Shown here: positions 51,127 to 58,676 of the stretch, piece by piece
Numbering within the stretch: the stretch's first letter is position 1
Layout of the letters: each line of letters starts with the position of its first letter
Assembly: GCA_037444625.1 (NCBI GenBank)
Contig: JBBIMA010000012.1
Location: 1 to 64,000 of the forward strand
Length of the DNA stretch: 64,000 nt
Reading direction: 5' to 3'
Source of the DNA: DTHT01 sp037444625
GTDB lineage: Bacteria; Acidobacteriota; Terriglobia; Bryobacterales; Bryobacteraceae
Translations under genes and position numbers: made by a program
Notes under the pieces: model-generated
What the model was told of the DNA's origin: nothing
The model's database searches: none
What the model saw: the letters and a program-made list of their open reading frames with translations, nothing else

Positions 51127-51164
51127 GTGCTATATTTATTCAATCCGGTGAATATTTAGTCAGC
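51127..51164 (+). promoter_or_regulatory. Tandem ArgR-type ARG boxes overlapping the argC promoter
   Basis: An AT-rich island in GC-rich surroundings. Box 2 (51147-51164) contains TGAAT-ATTT-AGTCA, one mismatch from the ArgR half-site pair TGAAT-N4-ATTCA. Box 1 (51127-51144) holds ATTTATTCA as its right half with a degenerate left half. The two 18-bp boxes are 2 bp apart, like tandem ARG boxes in known arg operators. A -10-like TATATT (51131-51136) lies inside box 1, so bound repressor would occlude RNA polymerase. argC starts at 51189. Confidence 0.65.
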
Positions 51165-51188
51165 CCCGGCGGGGCGGGAAAGCGAGCC

Positions 51189-52196
51189 ATGAAGCGACGG
51201 GTCGGAATCGTGGGCTTCCGCGGCTACAGCGGCGCCGAGCTGGTGCGCCTGCTCAAACGGCACCGGCAGGTCGAGCCGGTCCTGATGGAGCATCGCGCCG
51301 AGGCCGAGGACGGCCCCCGCATCCGCGGCCGGCAGCCCCCCGCCCGGCTGGCTCTCAGCCCCGAGGCGGTGCGGGAGCACCGGCTGGCGGCCGTGTTTCT
51401 GGCCACGCCGCCCGAGGTCTCCCTCGAGCTGGTCCCCGTCCTGCTGGAGACCGGCGCCAAGGTGATTGATCTGAGCGGCGCCTTCCGCCTGAGGGTGCCG
51501 GAGAATTACCGCCGCTGGTACAAGCAGGAGCACCACCAGCCGGCGCTGCTGGCCGAGGCGGTCTACGGCCTGCCGGAATTTTATCGGGAACGCATTCGGG
51601 CGGCGCGCCTGGTGGCCAACCCGGGCTGCTATCCCACCGCCGCCAACCTCGCCATCCGCCCTTTGCTGGAGGCGGGCGTGGTGGACCGCTACGCGGGCCT
51701 GGTCTGCGACGCCAAGTCCGGCGTCAGCGGAGCCGGGCGCAAGCCCACCCTCCGCACCAGCTTCTGCGAGGTGACCGAAAACCTGTCGGTCTACTCAGTC
51801 TTCGACCACCGACACGTGCCGGAGATTCTGTTGAATTGCGGGCTGGAGGAGGGCGAGCTGAGTTTCACCGCCCAGTTGCTGCCGGTGGACCGGGGCATCT
51901 TGGAGACCATCTATTTTCGCGGCCTGGAGTCGGCCGGCGCCGAGGCGCTGGCGGGCATCTACGAGCAGCGCTACCGCCAGGAACCCTTCATCCGCGTCTA
52001 CGAACCCGGCCACCTACCCGATCTGCGCGCCGTCCGGCACACCAACTATTGCGACTTGGGCGTGGCCTTCGATCCGGGCACCGGCCGGGCCCTGGTGGTG
52101 GCGGCGATTGACAACCTGGTGAAGGGGGCGGCCGGCCAGGCGATCCAGAACCTGAACCTGATGCTGGGCTACCCCGAGACCGAGGGACTGCTGTGA
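51189..52196 (+). CDS. argC: N-acetyl-gamma-glutamyl-phosphate reductase
   Basis: 335 residues. Third step of arginine synthesis: NADPH reduction of N-acetylglutamyl phosphate to the semialdehyde. Rossmann start VGIVGFRGYSGAELVRLL, DLSGAFRL, and catalytic C147 in ANPGCYPTAANLAI. The C-terminal VRHTNYCDLGVAFD...IDNLVKGAAGQAIQNLNLMLG is the family signature. First gene of an argC-argB-argA-like operon; its TGA overlaps the GTG of argB (GTGA). Confidence 0.96.
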   Translation: MKRRVGIVGFRGYSGAELVRLLKRHRQVEPVLMEHRAEAEDGPRIRGRQPPARLALSPEAVREHRLAAVFLATPPEVSLELVPVLLETGAKVIDLSGAFRLRVPENYRRWYKQEHHQPALLAEAVYGLPEFYRERIRAARLVANPGCYPTAANLAIRPLLEAGVVDRYAGLVCDAKSGVSGAGRKPTLRTSFCEVTENLSVYSVFDHRHVPEILLNCGLEEGELSFTAQLLPVDRGILETIYFRGLESAGAEALAGIYEQRYRQEPFIRVYEPGHLPDLRAVRHTNYCDLGVAFDPGTGRALVVAAIDNLVKGAAGQAIQNLNLMLGYPETEGLL

Positions 52197-52972
52197 GGCT
52201 GCTGGTCAAGATCGGCGGAACCTTGCTGGACGCAGCCGATTCGCGCCGCCGGCTGGCGCGCGAGCTGGCCGGGCTGGCGCGCGACGGGGCGCGCCTCACG
52301 GTGGTGCACGGCGGGGGCAAGCAGATGACGCGCTTCCTGGCTGAACGGGGCGTCGAGAGCCGTTTCCTGGGCGGGCTGCGCGTGACCTCGCCGGAAGTCC
52401 TGGACGCGGTGCTGAAGGTCCTGGCGGGCAGCGTGAACCGCCGGTTGGTGGCGGCGCTCATCGAGGCCGGGGCGCAGGCGATCGGCCTGACGGGCGTGGA
52501 CGCCTGCCTGACCGAAGCCGAGCCTCTCAATCCGGAGCTGGGCGCGGTCGGCCGCCCGGTGCGCGTGAACGCGGAGTTGCTCGAGCTGCTGACCGCCCAT
52601 GGCTACCTTCCGGTGGTGGCCTGCGTGGCGGGCGACCGCGAGGGCCGGATTTACAACGTGAACGCCGACCAGATGGCCGCCGCCCTGGGCGCAGGCTTTC
52701 GGGCCGACCGGCTGATCCTGCTGACCGACGTGGCGGGAGTGCTCGGCCCCGAGGGCTCGGCCCTGACCGAACTGACCGTCGCCCAAGCGGCCGCCCTCAT
52801 CCGTCAGGGCGTGGCCACCGGCGGCATGCAGGCCAAGCTCGAGGCCGCCTCGGAGGCCCTCCGGCGCGGCGTAGGCCAGGTGCTGATCGCGCCCGGAGCC
52901 GAGCCCGGCGTGCTGGCGCGTCTGCTGGCCGGCGAGAGGGTCGGCACGCAATTGCTCCGGGGAGAGACATGA
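52193..52972 (+). CDS. argB: Acetylglutamate kinase
   Basis: 259 residues. Phosphorylates N-acetylglutamate. Amino-acid-kinase signatures: LLVKIGGTLLD at the N-terminus, VVHGGGKQMTRFL, the substrate segment NVNADQMAAALGAGFRADRLILLTDVAGVLG and the C-terminal ATGGMQAKLEAASEALRRG. It lacks a long N-terminal helix, so it may be of the arginine-insensitive type; that is inference. Start GTG overlaps the argC stop by 4 nt. Confidence 0.95.
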   Translation: MRLLVKIGGTLLDAADSRRRLARELAGLARDGARLTVVHGGGKQMTRFLAERGVESRFLGGLRVTSPEVLDAVLKVLAGSVNRRLVAALIEAGAQAIGLTGVDACLTEAEPLNPELGAVGRPVRVNAELLELLTAHGYLPVVACVAGDREGRIYNVNADQMAAALGAGFRADRLILLTDVAGVLGPEGSALTELTVAQAAALIRQGVATGGMQAKLEAASEALRRGVGQVLIAPGAEPGVLARLLAGERVGTQLLRGET

Positions 52973-53505
52973 CGGGGAGCCTGACCGGCGTCTCGGCGGA
53001 GCCCGTCCCGGCCGGCGCCGCGGGCGCGATCCGGATCCGCAAGGCAATCGCCTCCGACATCGCCGCGTTGTTAAAGCTGATCAATACTTACGCCGGGCAA
53101 GGGCTGATGCTGCCCAGGACCGAGTTTGAATTGGCCGAAAATCTCCGGGATTTCAGCGTGGTTTGCCAGGGCGGCCGGGTGCTGGGCTGCTGCGCCCTGC
53201 ATATTTATTCGCCGGCCATGGCGGAAATTCGCTCCCTGGCGATCGGGCCGGAGGCCCAAGGCCGGGGCCTGGGCCGGGCCCTGGTGGCGGCGCTCGAGCA
53301 GGAGGCCGCCTCCTTCGGCCTGGAAGCGGTCTTCGCCTTCACTTACATTCCGGACTTTTTCCGCAAGCTCGGCTACCGCGAGGTGGACCGGGGCGAGCTG
53401 CCGTTGAAGGCCTGGAAAGACTGCCTGCGCTGCCCGAAATTCCAGTGCTGCGACGAGACGGCGGTGCTCAAGCGCCTGGAATCCGGAGGCCCGCCGGGGT
53501 CTTAG
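52969..53505 (+). CDS. GNAT-type N-acetylglutamate synthase (short ArgA-like)
   Basis: 178 residues of the GNAT fold: IRIRKAIASDIAALLKLINTYAGQGLMLPRTEFELAENLRDFSVV, acetyl-CoA loop SLAIGPEAQGRGLGRALV, and FAFTYIPDFFRKLGYREV. The C-terminal CLRCPKFQCCDETAVLKRL is what stand-alone short ArgA proteins carry. With argC and argB in the same operon and an ATGA overlap with argB, it most likely makes N-acetylglutamate, the first arginine intermediate. It lacks the kinase-like domain of enterobacterial ArgA. Confidence 0.85.
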   Translation: MTGSLTGVSAEPVPAGAAGAIRIRKAIASDIAALLKLINTYAGQGLMLPRTEFELAENLRDFSVVCQGGRVLGCCALHIYSPAMAEIRSLAIGPEAQGRGLGRALVAALEQEAASFGLEAVFAFTYIPDFFRKLGYREVDRGELPLKAWKDCLRCPKFQCCDETAVLKRLESGGPPGS

Positions 53506-53622
53506 CGCCGTCCCGTTTCTGAATAATCCTTCAGCGTAGGTTCCACCCTCAAACGGGGCCCGATTGAATCCCCGCAAAAAATTCCGGGCGAAATTGAGAC
53601 GGTTTCACTGGTTATTGCACGC

Positions 53623-53639
53623 TCAATTTGTATAATTGA
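53623..53639 (+). promoter_or_regulatory. TATAAT promoter element inside an inverted repeat
   Basis: TCAATT-5-AATTGA is a perfect interrupted palindrome (53623-53639) enclosing the -10 box TATAAT (53631-53636). A further AATTGA half-site lies at 53592-53597. The ATG is at 53679 behind AAGAGGTCGGAG. Likely an operator for an unidentified regulator. Confidence 0.5.
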
Positions 53640-53678
53640 CGGGAGCGGTGCGCCGCCACTGAAGACAAGAGGTCGGAG

Positions 53679-54650
53679 ATGAGAGCGCTTACCGTAGATG
53701 TCAGGGAGTCAGCGGGCCGCATCCTCTACTGCACGATCTTTCGCGCCGGCGGCAAGAAGCTGCTGGCCAAAGGCCACGTGATGAGCGAAGAGGATGTGCA
53801 ACTTTTGGCCACCGAGGGAATGGAAAAGGTCTGGGTGACCGAGCTGGAGGAAGGCGAGATCGGCGAAGACGAAGCGGTGATGGCGGTCGCGGGCGAAATG
53901 GCCTGCGGAGCGGTGGAGATTCGCCTGGCCGCGGGCGGCCGGGCCAATCTGCTGGCCGGCGAGGACTGCTGCCTGCTGTTGGACGACGATCTGCTGCGGC
54001 AGATCAACTGCACCTCTTCGATCGTGATCGCCACGGCCGCCAACTTCAGCTACGCCAAGGCCGGCCAGCGCATCGCCACCGTGAAGAGCGCGCCCTTCGC
54101 GGTGGCGCAGGCCGAGCTGGAGGCCGTGCGTTCGATCCTGCGGGAGCGGGGGCCGATCTTGCAGGCCCGCCCCATACGCAATCCCACGGTCGGCCTGCTG
54201 TACAGCGATCCCATACAGGGCGAGCGGGCCCGGCAGTTGTTCGAGAGCGTCGTCCGCCAGAAGCTGGAACGCTTCGGGGCCGCACCCACCTTCACGCTGT
54301 GCGCCGTCGAGGAGGACGGCGCGCTGCTGCGGTCCCTTCAGCATCTGCTCCGGGCGCGCCCCTCGGCCATCCTGGTGGCTTCCACGACCGCCCCGGCCGG
54401 CCCGGCCGACGCCGTGGGCCGGGCCATGACCGAGCTGGGCTGCCACCTGGAGAAGTTCCTGGCCCCGGTGGAGCCCGGCAACCTCCTGCTGCTGGGCTAC
54501 AAGGACGAGGTGCCGATCGTTTCCGCCCCGGGTTGCTATCGCTCGGCCCGGCCAAATGTGGTAGACTTACTTTTGCCCCCGATGTTGGCGCGGTACCGAG
54601 TTTCGGGTTGGGAAATCGCCTGCCTCGGTCATGGAGGCCTGATGGCCTGA
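53679..54650 (+). CDS. MoeA/MogA-like molybdopterin-binding-domain protein
   Basis: 323 residues. The N-terminal half (GGKKLLAKGHVMSEEDVQLLATEGMEKVWVTELEEGEIGEDEAV) resembles the MoeA lead segment. The C-terminal half has the MoCF-fold motifs: GLLYSDPIQGERARQLFE, a variant of the loop ASTTAPAGPADAVGRAM, and GYKDEVPIVSAPGCYRSARPNVVDLLLPPML, which corresponds to the IGLPGxP region. These proteins usually accompany molybdenum enzymes or MobA-like transferases and lack proven activity; the substrate-side residues differ from MoeA. Transcribed alone from the inverted-repeat promoter and ended by the terminator at 54708. Confidence 0.72.
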   Translation: MRALTVDVRESAGRILYCTIFRAGGKKLLAKGHVMSEEDVQLLATEGMEKVWVTELEEGEIGEDEAVMAVAGEMACGAVEIRLAAGGRANLLAGEDCCLLLDDDLLRQINCTSSIVIATAANFSYAKAGQRIATVKSAPFAVAQAELEAVRSILRERGPILQARPIRNPTVGLLYSDPIQGERARQLFESVVRQKLERFGAAPTFTLCAVEEDGALLRSLQHLLRARPSAILVASTTAPAGPADAVGRAMTELGCHLEKFLAPVEPGNLLLLGYKDEVPIVSAPGCYRSARPNVVDLLLPPMLARYRVSGWEIACLGHGGLMA

Positions 54651-54707
54651 ACAGTCTCCTCCACAACCACGGGAGCGTCGCCTCCGAGCGCCCCGTGGGT
54701 GCTCCTC

Positions 54708-54740
54708 AGCCGGGCGCCTCGCCAGCGCCCGGCTTTTTTT
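54708..54740 (+). terminator. Strong intrinsic terminator
   Basis: Stem AGCCGGGCGC (54708-54717) with GCGCCCGGCT (54725-54734), 7-nt loop, then a T run at 54734-54740. The clearest Rho-independent terminator in the window; it ends the molybdopterin-domain gene and faces the convergent glycan cluster. Confidence 0.9.
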
Positions 54741-54793
54741 GTCGGCTCGCAAGCCCGCCGCCTGGGCCCCAGGGCGGGGCGGCCCGGCCCCGC

Positions 54794-56023
54794 TCAGATG
54801 ACGTCCGCGAAGTTCTTGCGCAGCTTGTAAAAGAAGGCGTGACCCGCGAAGAAGACCAGCGCCGAGGCCAGCCACAGCTTCAGCAGGGAGGACCAGGGCA
54901 GCGCCGAGTGCTCCAGCAGGGCCGCCCGGTAGCCCCGCACCAGCACGAACAGAGGGTTCTTGGAGAGCACCGGCAGCGCCTCGGCGGGCAGCGACTCGAC
55001 CGGGTAGCAGATGGGCGTCAGGAAAAACCACAGCGTCAGCAGGAAGCCGTTGACCTGCCCCAGGTCGCGCAGATAGACGCCCAGGGCGGCCAGAAACCAG
55101 CAAACCCCAGCCGTGAAGAGCACTTGCGGCACCAGCAGCGCCGGCAGCCACAGGGCGGTCAGGGGCGCCGCGCCCCGCACGGCCAGCAGCCCGCCCAAAA
55201 ACACCCCCAGGGCGAACAGCTCGGTCACCAGCCCGGCCGCCACCAGATTCACGGGCAGGGTCTCCAAAGGAAAGACCAGCTTCTTGACGAAATTGCGGTG
55301 CTCGAGGATCACGAAGGGCGCCCGCCCGGCCGCTTCGCTGAAAGCCAGCCAGGGCAGCATGCCGGCCAGAAAGTACAGCACGAAGCCGGCCCGGCTGGGA
55401 TCGTTGCCGAAGCGCGTCCGCAGCACGATGCCGAAGACGAAAAAGTAGGTCGTCATCAGCAGCAAGGGGTTCAGCACCGTCCAGAACAGCCCGGCGAACG
55501 AGCCCCGGTAACGCCCGCTGATGTCGCGCCGCACCATCGAGCGGATCAGGCTGCGGTTGCGCCAGAGGCTGGCCGGCGGATAGCTCAAGCCCCGCGCCAG
55601 GGCCCGCAGGCGGCGCTCCCACTCCATGCGCCGCCGCGTCCAGATCCCCCAGCGCAGCAGCCGCGCCTGCCCGCCCGCCACCTCGGCCTCGATCAGCAGG
55701 AAGGGCCAGCCGCGCTGGTAGTGCCACGAGACGCCTTCTTGCAACAGCGAAACCAGCACGCGATAGCGGCCGGGCTCGGCCGGCAGGGCGCCCTCCAGTT
55801 GGAAGACCAGCCGCCCGCCGGGCGGCAGTTCGGGCTCGAACGGGTAACGCGGGCCGTCCAGGATCCAGGCGTCGCTGTCGGCGTCGAACAGTTGATAGCC
55901 GAGGGCGAAGCCCTCCTCGCCCCGCCAGCTCTGCCCGGAGGCGTTTTCCAAAGCCGCCTCCACCCGGAAGGCGCGCTGGGCGGAGTCCCACTCGAGTTGC
56001 GGCTGGTGGAAGCGCGCGCTCAT
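54794..56023 (-). CDS. ABC-2 type polysaccharide export permease with extra N-terminal domain
   Basis: 409 residues. From about 160 it is a Wzm/TagG-type permease: SLIRSMVRRDISGRYRGSFAGLFWTVLNPLLLM, six hydrophobic helices, the ILEHRNFVKKLVFPLETLPV loop, and LRDLGQVNGFLLTLWFFLTPICYP. Residues 1-about 118 form a separate beta-rich domain (FHQPQLEWDSAQRAFRVEAALEN, RLVFQLEGALPAEPGRYRVLVSLLQEGVSWHY). It resembles the glycan-recognising C-terminal domain usually found on the Wzt ATPase; this is a visual impression. ATG 56023 overlaps the stop of the upstream gene by 4 nt. No ABC ATPase gene is present in the cluster within the window. Confidence 0.82.
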   Translation of the reverse strand: MSARFHQPQLEWDSAQRAFRVEAALENASGQSWRGEEGFALGYQLFDADSDAWILDGPRYPFEPELPPGGRLVFQLEGALPAEPGRYRVLVSLLQEGVSWHYQRGWPFLLIEAEVAGGQARLLRWGIWTRRRMEWERRLRALARGLSYPPASLWRNRSLIRSMVRRDISGRYRGSFAGLFWTVLNPLLLMTTYFFVFGIVLRTRFGNDPSRAGFVLYFLAGMLPWLAFSEAAGRAPFVILEHRNFVKKLVFPLETLPVNLVAAGLVTELFALGVFLGGLLAVRGAAPLTALWLPALLVPQVLFTAGVCWFLAALGVYLRDLGQVNGFLLTLWFFLTPICYPVESLPAEALPVLSKNPLFVLVRGYRAALLEHSALPWSSLLKLWLASALVFFAGHAFFYKLRKNFADVI

Positions 56024-57999
56024 TCGGCCCTCCCGACGTAGAGCCACGCCGGATACCGCTCCCTCACCGGTCCGCTCTTGCGCCCCAGGGCGTAGATGCC
56101 CTCGTCCCGCAGCTCCGCCGGCAAGCGGTACCGCTCCAGCAGGTGGCGCACCCAGATCAGCTCCGGACGCGGCGCCTCCCGAAACGGGCCGGTCTCCAAG
56201 CGCAGGACGGCAAAGCCGGCCGCCTCCAGCAAGCGGCGGATTTCCTGCGGGACGTACTCCCGGCTGTGGCGCGGCTCGGCTGCGGCCTCCCCCGAAGGGC
56301 GCACGTACTGCGAGAAGAAGCCGGGATGATAGCCTTGCAGAAGGGCCGAGAGGGCGCGCAGCGAGGCCATGTTCGGCGTGGTCAGCACCAGATGCCCGCC
56401 CGGCCGCAGCACGCGGTTGATTTCGGCCATCATGTGCATGGGGTCGGCCGCCAGGTGTTCCAGCACTTCGCAGCACAGCACGGTGGCGAAGTGCCCGTCC
56501 GGATAAGGGAACGGATCGCGCTCGGCGTCGAACAGATCCACTTCGCACTGGAATCGTTCGCCCTGTTCGGAGACGACCATACGGGACTCGACGCGCCCGG
56601 CCGGGCCGTAGTAGCAGCCGCGCACTTCCCCGTAGCCCAGCCGAGTCTTCAAGGCGGGGGTGATTTGCAGGTAGGCGCCCAGCTCGAGAATGCGGTCCTC
56701 GGGCCCGCCCGGCGGGACGATGGACAGGGTCTTCTGGAGCCGCGAGAGGTGGGTTTCGACGTAACGGCGGCTCTCGGGCTGGGCAGCCCAGCTCAGGATG
56801 TAGTCGGCCTCGGGCGGAGGCTGGAGACCGGGCGGCGGCGCCTCGGGCGGGGGGACCGGAACCTCTTCCTGTTCCCAGGGGAGGCCGCGGGCCACCGCCT
56901 CCAAGAAGGCGGCGTACTTGCGAGCCACCAGGTCCCAGCGGCACTCCCGCTCGACCCACTGGCGGGCGCGCTGGCCCAGCTCGCGCGCCAGGTGGGGCCG
57001 CGAGACCAGCAGGTTCAGGTACTCGAAAATCAGATCCTCCTCCTCGGGCCCCAAAGGGACTTTCAGGCAGATCTCGTCGGGCAGCTCCGAGAAGGCGCCG
57101 ACATCGCTGACCAGGACGGCCTTGCCCAGGCCCAGGGCCCGCAGCAGGCTGCCGGAGGTTTCCCCCACGGTGGGGTAGCGCAGGTTGAGCACGATGTCGC
57201 AGGCGGCCAGATAGCCGGTGAAATCCTCGATGGGCGTGAAGCCCAGCAGGCGCACCTCCCCGCCGAGATCCAGCGAGCGAATCAAGGGCGGCAGAGGCAA
57301 GTCCGGGTGCGGCTCGCCGGCCAGGATCATCCGGGCCCGGGGCTCGAGGCGGACCAGCCGGCGAAAGGCGCGCAGCGACTCGGCGATCCGCTTGTAAGGC
57401 TTGAGAAAGCCGAAGATGCCCACCAGCGGCGTGCTCTCCTCCAGACCCAAGCGGGCGCGGTAGGCCATGCGATCGGCCTGCGGAATCCAGGCCCCGTGGG
57501 GGATGCGGGCGAGGGGTCCGCGAAAGCCCGCCTGCCGCACGCGCTGGGCGGTGAAGCGGCTGTGGGCGATCACGGCGCGGCTGGCCTCGAGCAGGCGCCG
57601 CATCAGGGGCACGCCCTCGTAGTCCGGGCCGACCTCACCGGCGCGCACCCTGCACCCGTGCGCCAGCGCTTGCCGGCCGCCGTCATACTCCAGCTCGCGC
57701 AGGTAGGCGTCCCAGTCCCCTCGCCGGATGGTGAGATCGGCCAGCAGATGGTGCAAGTTGGCTTCGTGCATCACGACCACGCCCGGATGCTTCAGGGCCA
57801 GTTCGTAGACGAAGCCGTGGCAGGGATTGTTGCCCACTTGGTAGAGGATGAGGTCGAACCGCTCCGGCCGGAACCGCGCGGGCGTCTGGCTGACGACCTC
57901 GACCTCCGCCAGCTCGCGGAGATGTTCCAGTAGAGCGGCCGAATAATCGGCGATGCCGCTTTTCGAGGGCGGCAGGGGAGAAACAAAGGCCAGGCGCAT
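56020..57999 (-). CDS. Glycosyltransferase-methyltransferase fusion
   Basis: 659 residues. Residues 1-about 365 are a GT4-type glycosyltransferase: MRLAFVSPLPPSKSGIADYSAALLEHL, nucleotide-sugar region VGIFGFLKPYKRIAESLRAF, and LNLRYPTVGETSGSLLRALGLGKAVLVSD. A Pro-rich linker (about 378-397) leads to a class I SAM methyltransferase (about 430-640): ILELGAYLQITPALKTRL, a variant motif I, YPDGHFATVLCCEVLEHLAADP, and EINRVLRPGGHLVLTTPNMAS. It would add a sugar and methylate the same or a neighbouring residue, perhaps to cap a polymer before export by the coupled permease. It starts 2 bp after the DUF3108 gene. Confidence 0.88.
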   Translation of the reverse strand: MRLAFVSPLPPSKSGIADYSAALLEHLRELAEVEVVSQTPARFRPERFDLILYQVGNNPCHGFVYELALKHPGVVVMHEANLHHLLADLTIRRGDWDAYLRELEYDGGRQALAHGCRVRAGEVGPDYEGVPLMRRLLEASRAVIAHSRFTAQRVRQAGFRGPLARIPHGAWIPQADRMAYRARLGLEESTPLVGIFGFLKPYKRIAESLRAFRRLVRLEPRARMILAGEPHPDLPLPPLIRSLDLGGEVRLLGFTPIEDFTGYLAACDIVLNLRYPTVGETSGSLLRALGLGKAVLVSDVGAFSELPDEICLKVPLGPEEEDLIFEYLNLLVSRPHLARELGQRARQWVERECRWDLVARKYAAFLEAVARGLPWEQEEVPVPPPEAPPPGLQPPPEADYILSWAAQPESRRYVETHLSRLQKTLSIVPPGGPEDRILELGAYLQITPALKTRLGYGEVRGCYYGPAGRVESRMVVSEQGERFQCEVDLFDAERDPFPYPDGHFATVLCCEVLEHLAADPMHMMAEINRVLRPGGHLVLTTPNMASLRALSALLQGYHPGFFSQYVRPSGEAAAEPRHSREYVPQEIRRLLEAAGFAVLRLETGPFREAPRPELIWVRHLLERYRLPAELRDEGIYALGRKSGPVRERYPAWLYVGRAE

Positions 58000-58001
58000 G
58001 G

Positions 58002-58676
58002 TCAGCGAACCAGCTCCATCGAGAACGACCCCAGGGGCAGGGTGAGGCGCACCAGCACCGGGACCCGGGCCGGCTCGCGGCTGAAGAAGATCTCGAAGCT
58101 GTGTTCGGAGGCCGGGCCCTTCAGCCAGACCCGCAAACGCTCGGCCTCGGTGGGGACCTCGTTGACGCGCACCGTCTGGGTCCCGAGGTACTGGAAACTC
58201 ACCCGATAGCGGGCGCCGAAGAACACCTCCTGGGCGGGCGGAATTCGGCCCTGGCTCAGCTCGCGGCGCAGATAGTAAAGGAACGCCAGGCCGTCGCGCG
58301 GGCAGGCGGGCGCGGCGATTTCGCTCTTGCCTCCGCCGCCCAGGGTCTCGCGCACCGCCACGCCGCGCTCGGCATCGAAGCCGGTGCGCTCGTGCCCCCG
58401 GCGGTTGCCGTGCTGGAAGCGCTTCTCCAGCTCCAGCGAACAGAGGCCTTCGGCAGCGATCGAGCGGTACTGGTCGTTGACGGCGAAGCCGGGCACGGCC
58501 GCCTCCAGGACAAACTCGAACTCCCAGCGCTCGCCGGCCCGGCGGGCGCGCAGCGAAGCCTCGCCCAGGCTGAGGCCGCTCGGCCAGTTCACCGTGTAGC
58601 GGAGCGCTTCCTCGCCTTCCGGCTGGGCCGCGGCCGCCGCCTGGAGCGCCGCCAGCAGCAACAGCTCGCCGATCAT
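58002..58676 (-). CDS. Secreted DUF3108-family protein
   Basis: 224 residues with signal peptide MIGELLLLAALQAAAAAQ. Beta-rich body: ALRYTVNWPSGLSLGEASLRARR, FVLEAAVPGFAVNDQYRSIAAEGLCSLELEKRFQHGNRRG, and the C-terminal RVPVLVRLTLPLGSFSMELVR, a pattern typical of DUF3108. Periplasmic; unknown role, often near cell-envelope genes. The ATG overlaps the stop of the upstream glycosyltransferase gene (ATGA, 58673-58676), so it is translated in step with the glycan genes. Confidence 0.78.
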   Translation of the reverse strand: MIGELLLLAALQAAAAAQPEGEEALRYTVNWPSGLSLGEASLRARRAGERWEFEFVLEAAVPGFAVNDQYRSIAAEGLCSLELEKRFQHGNRRGHERTGFDAERGVAVRETLGGGGKSEIAAPACPRDGLAFLYYLRRELSQGRIPPAQEVFFGARYRVSFQYLGTQTVRVNEVPTEAERLRVWLKGPASEHSFEIFFSREPARVPVLVRLTLPLGSFSMELVR

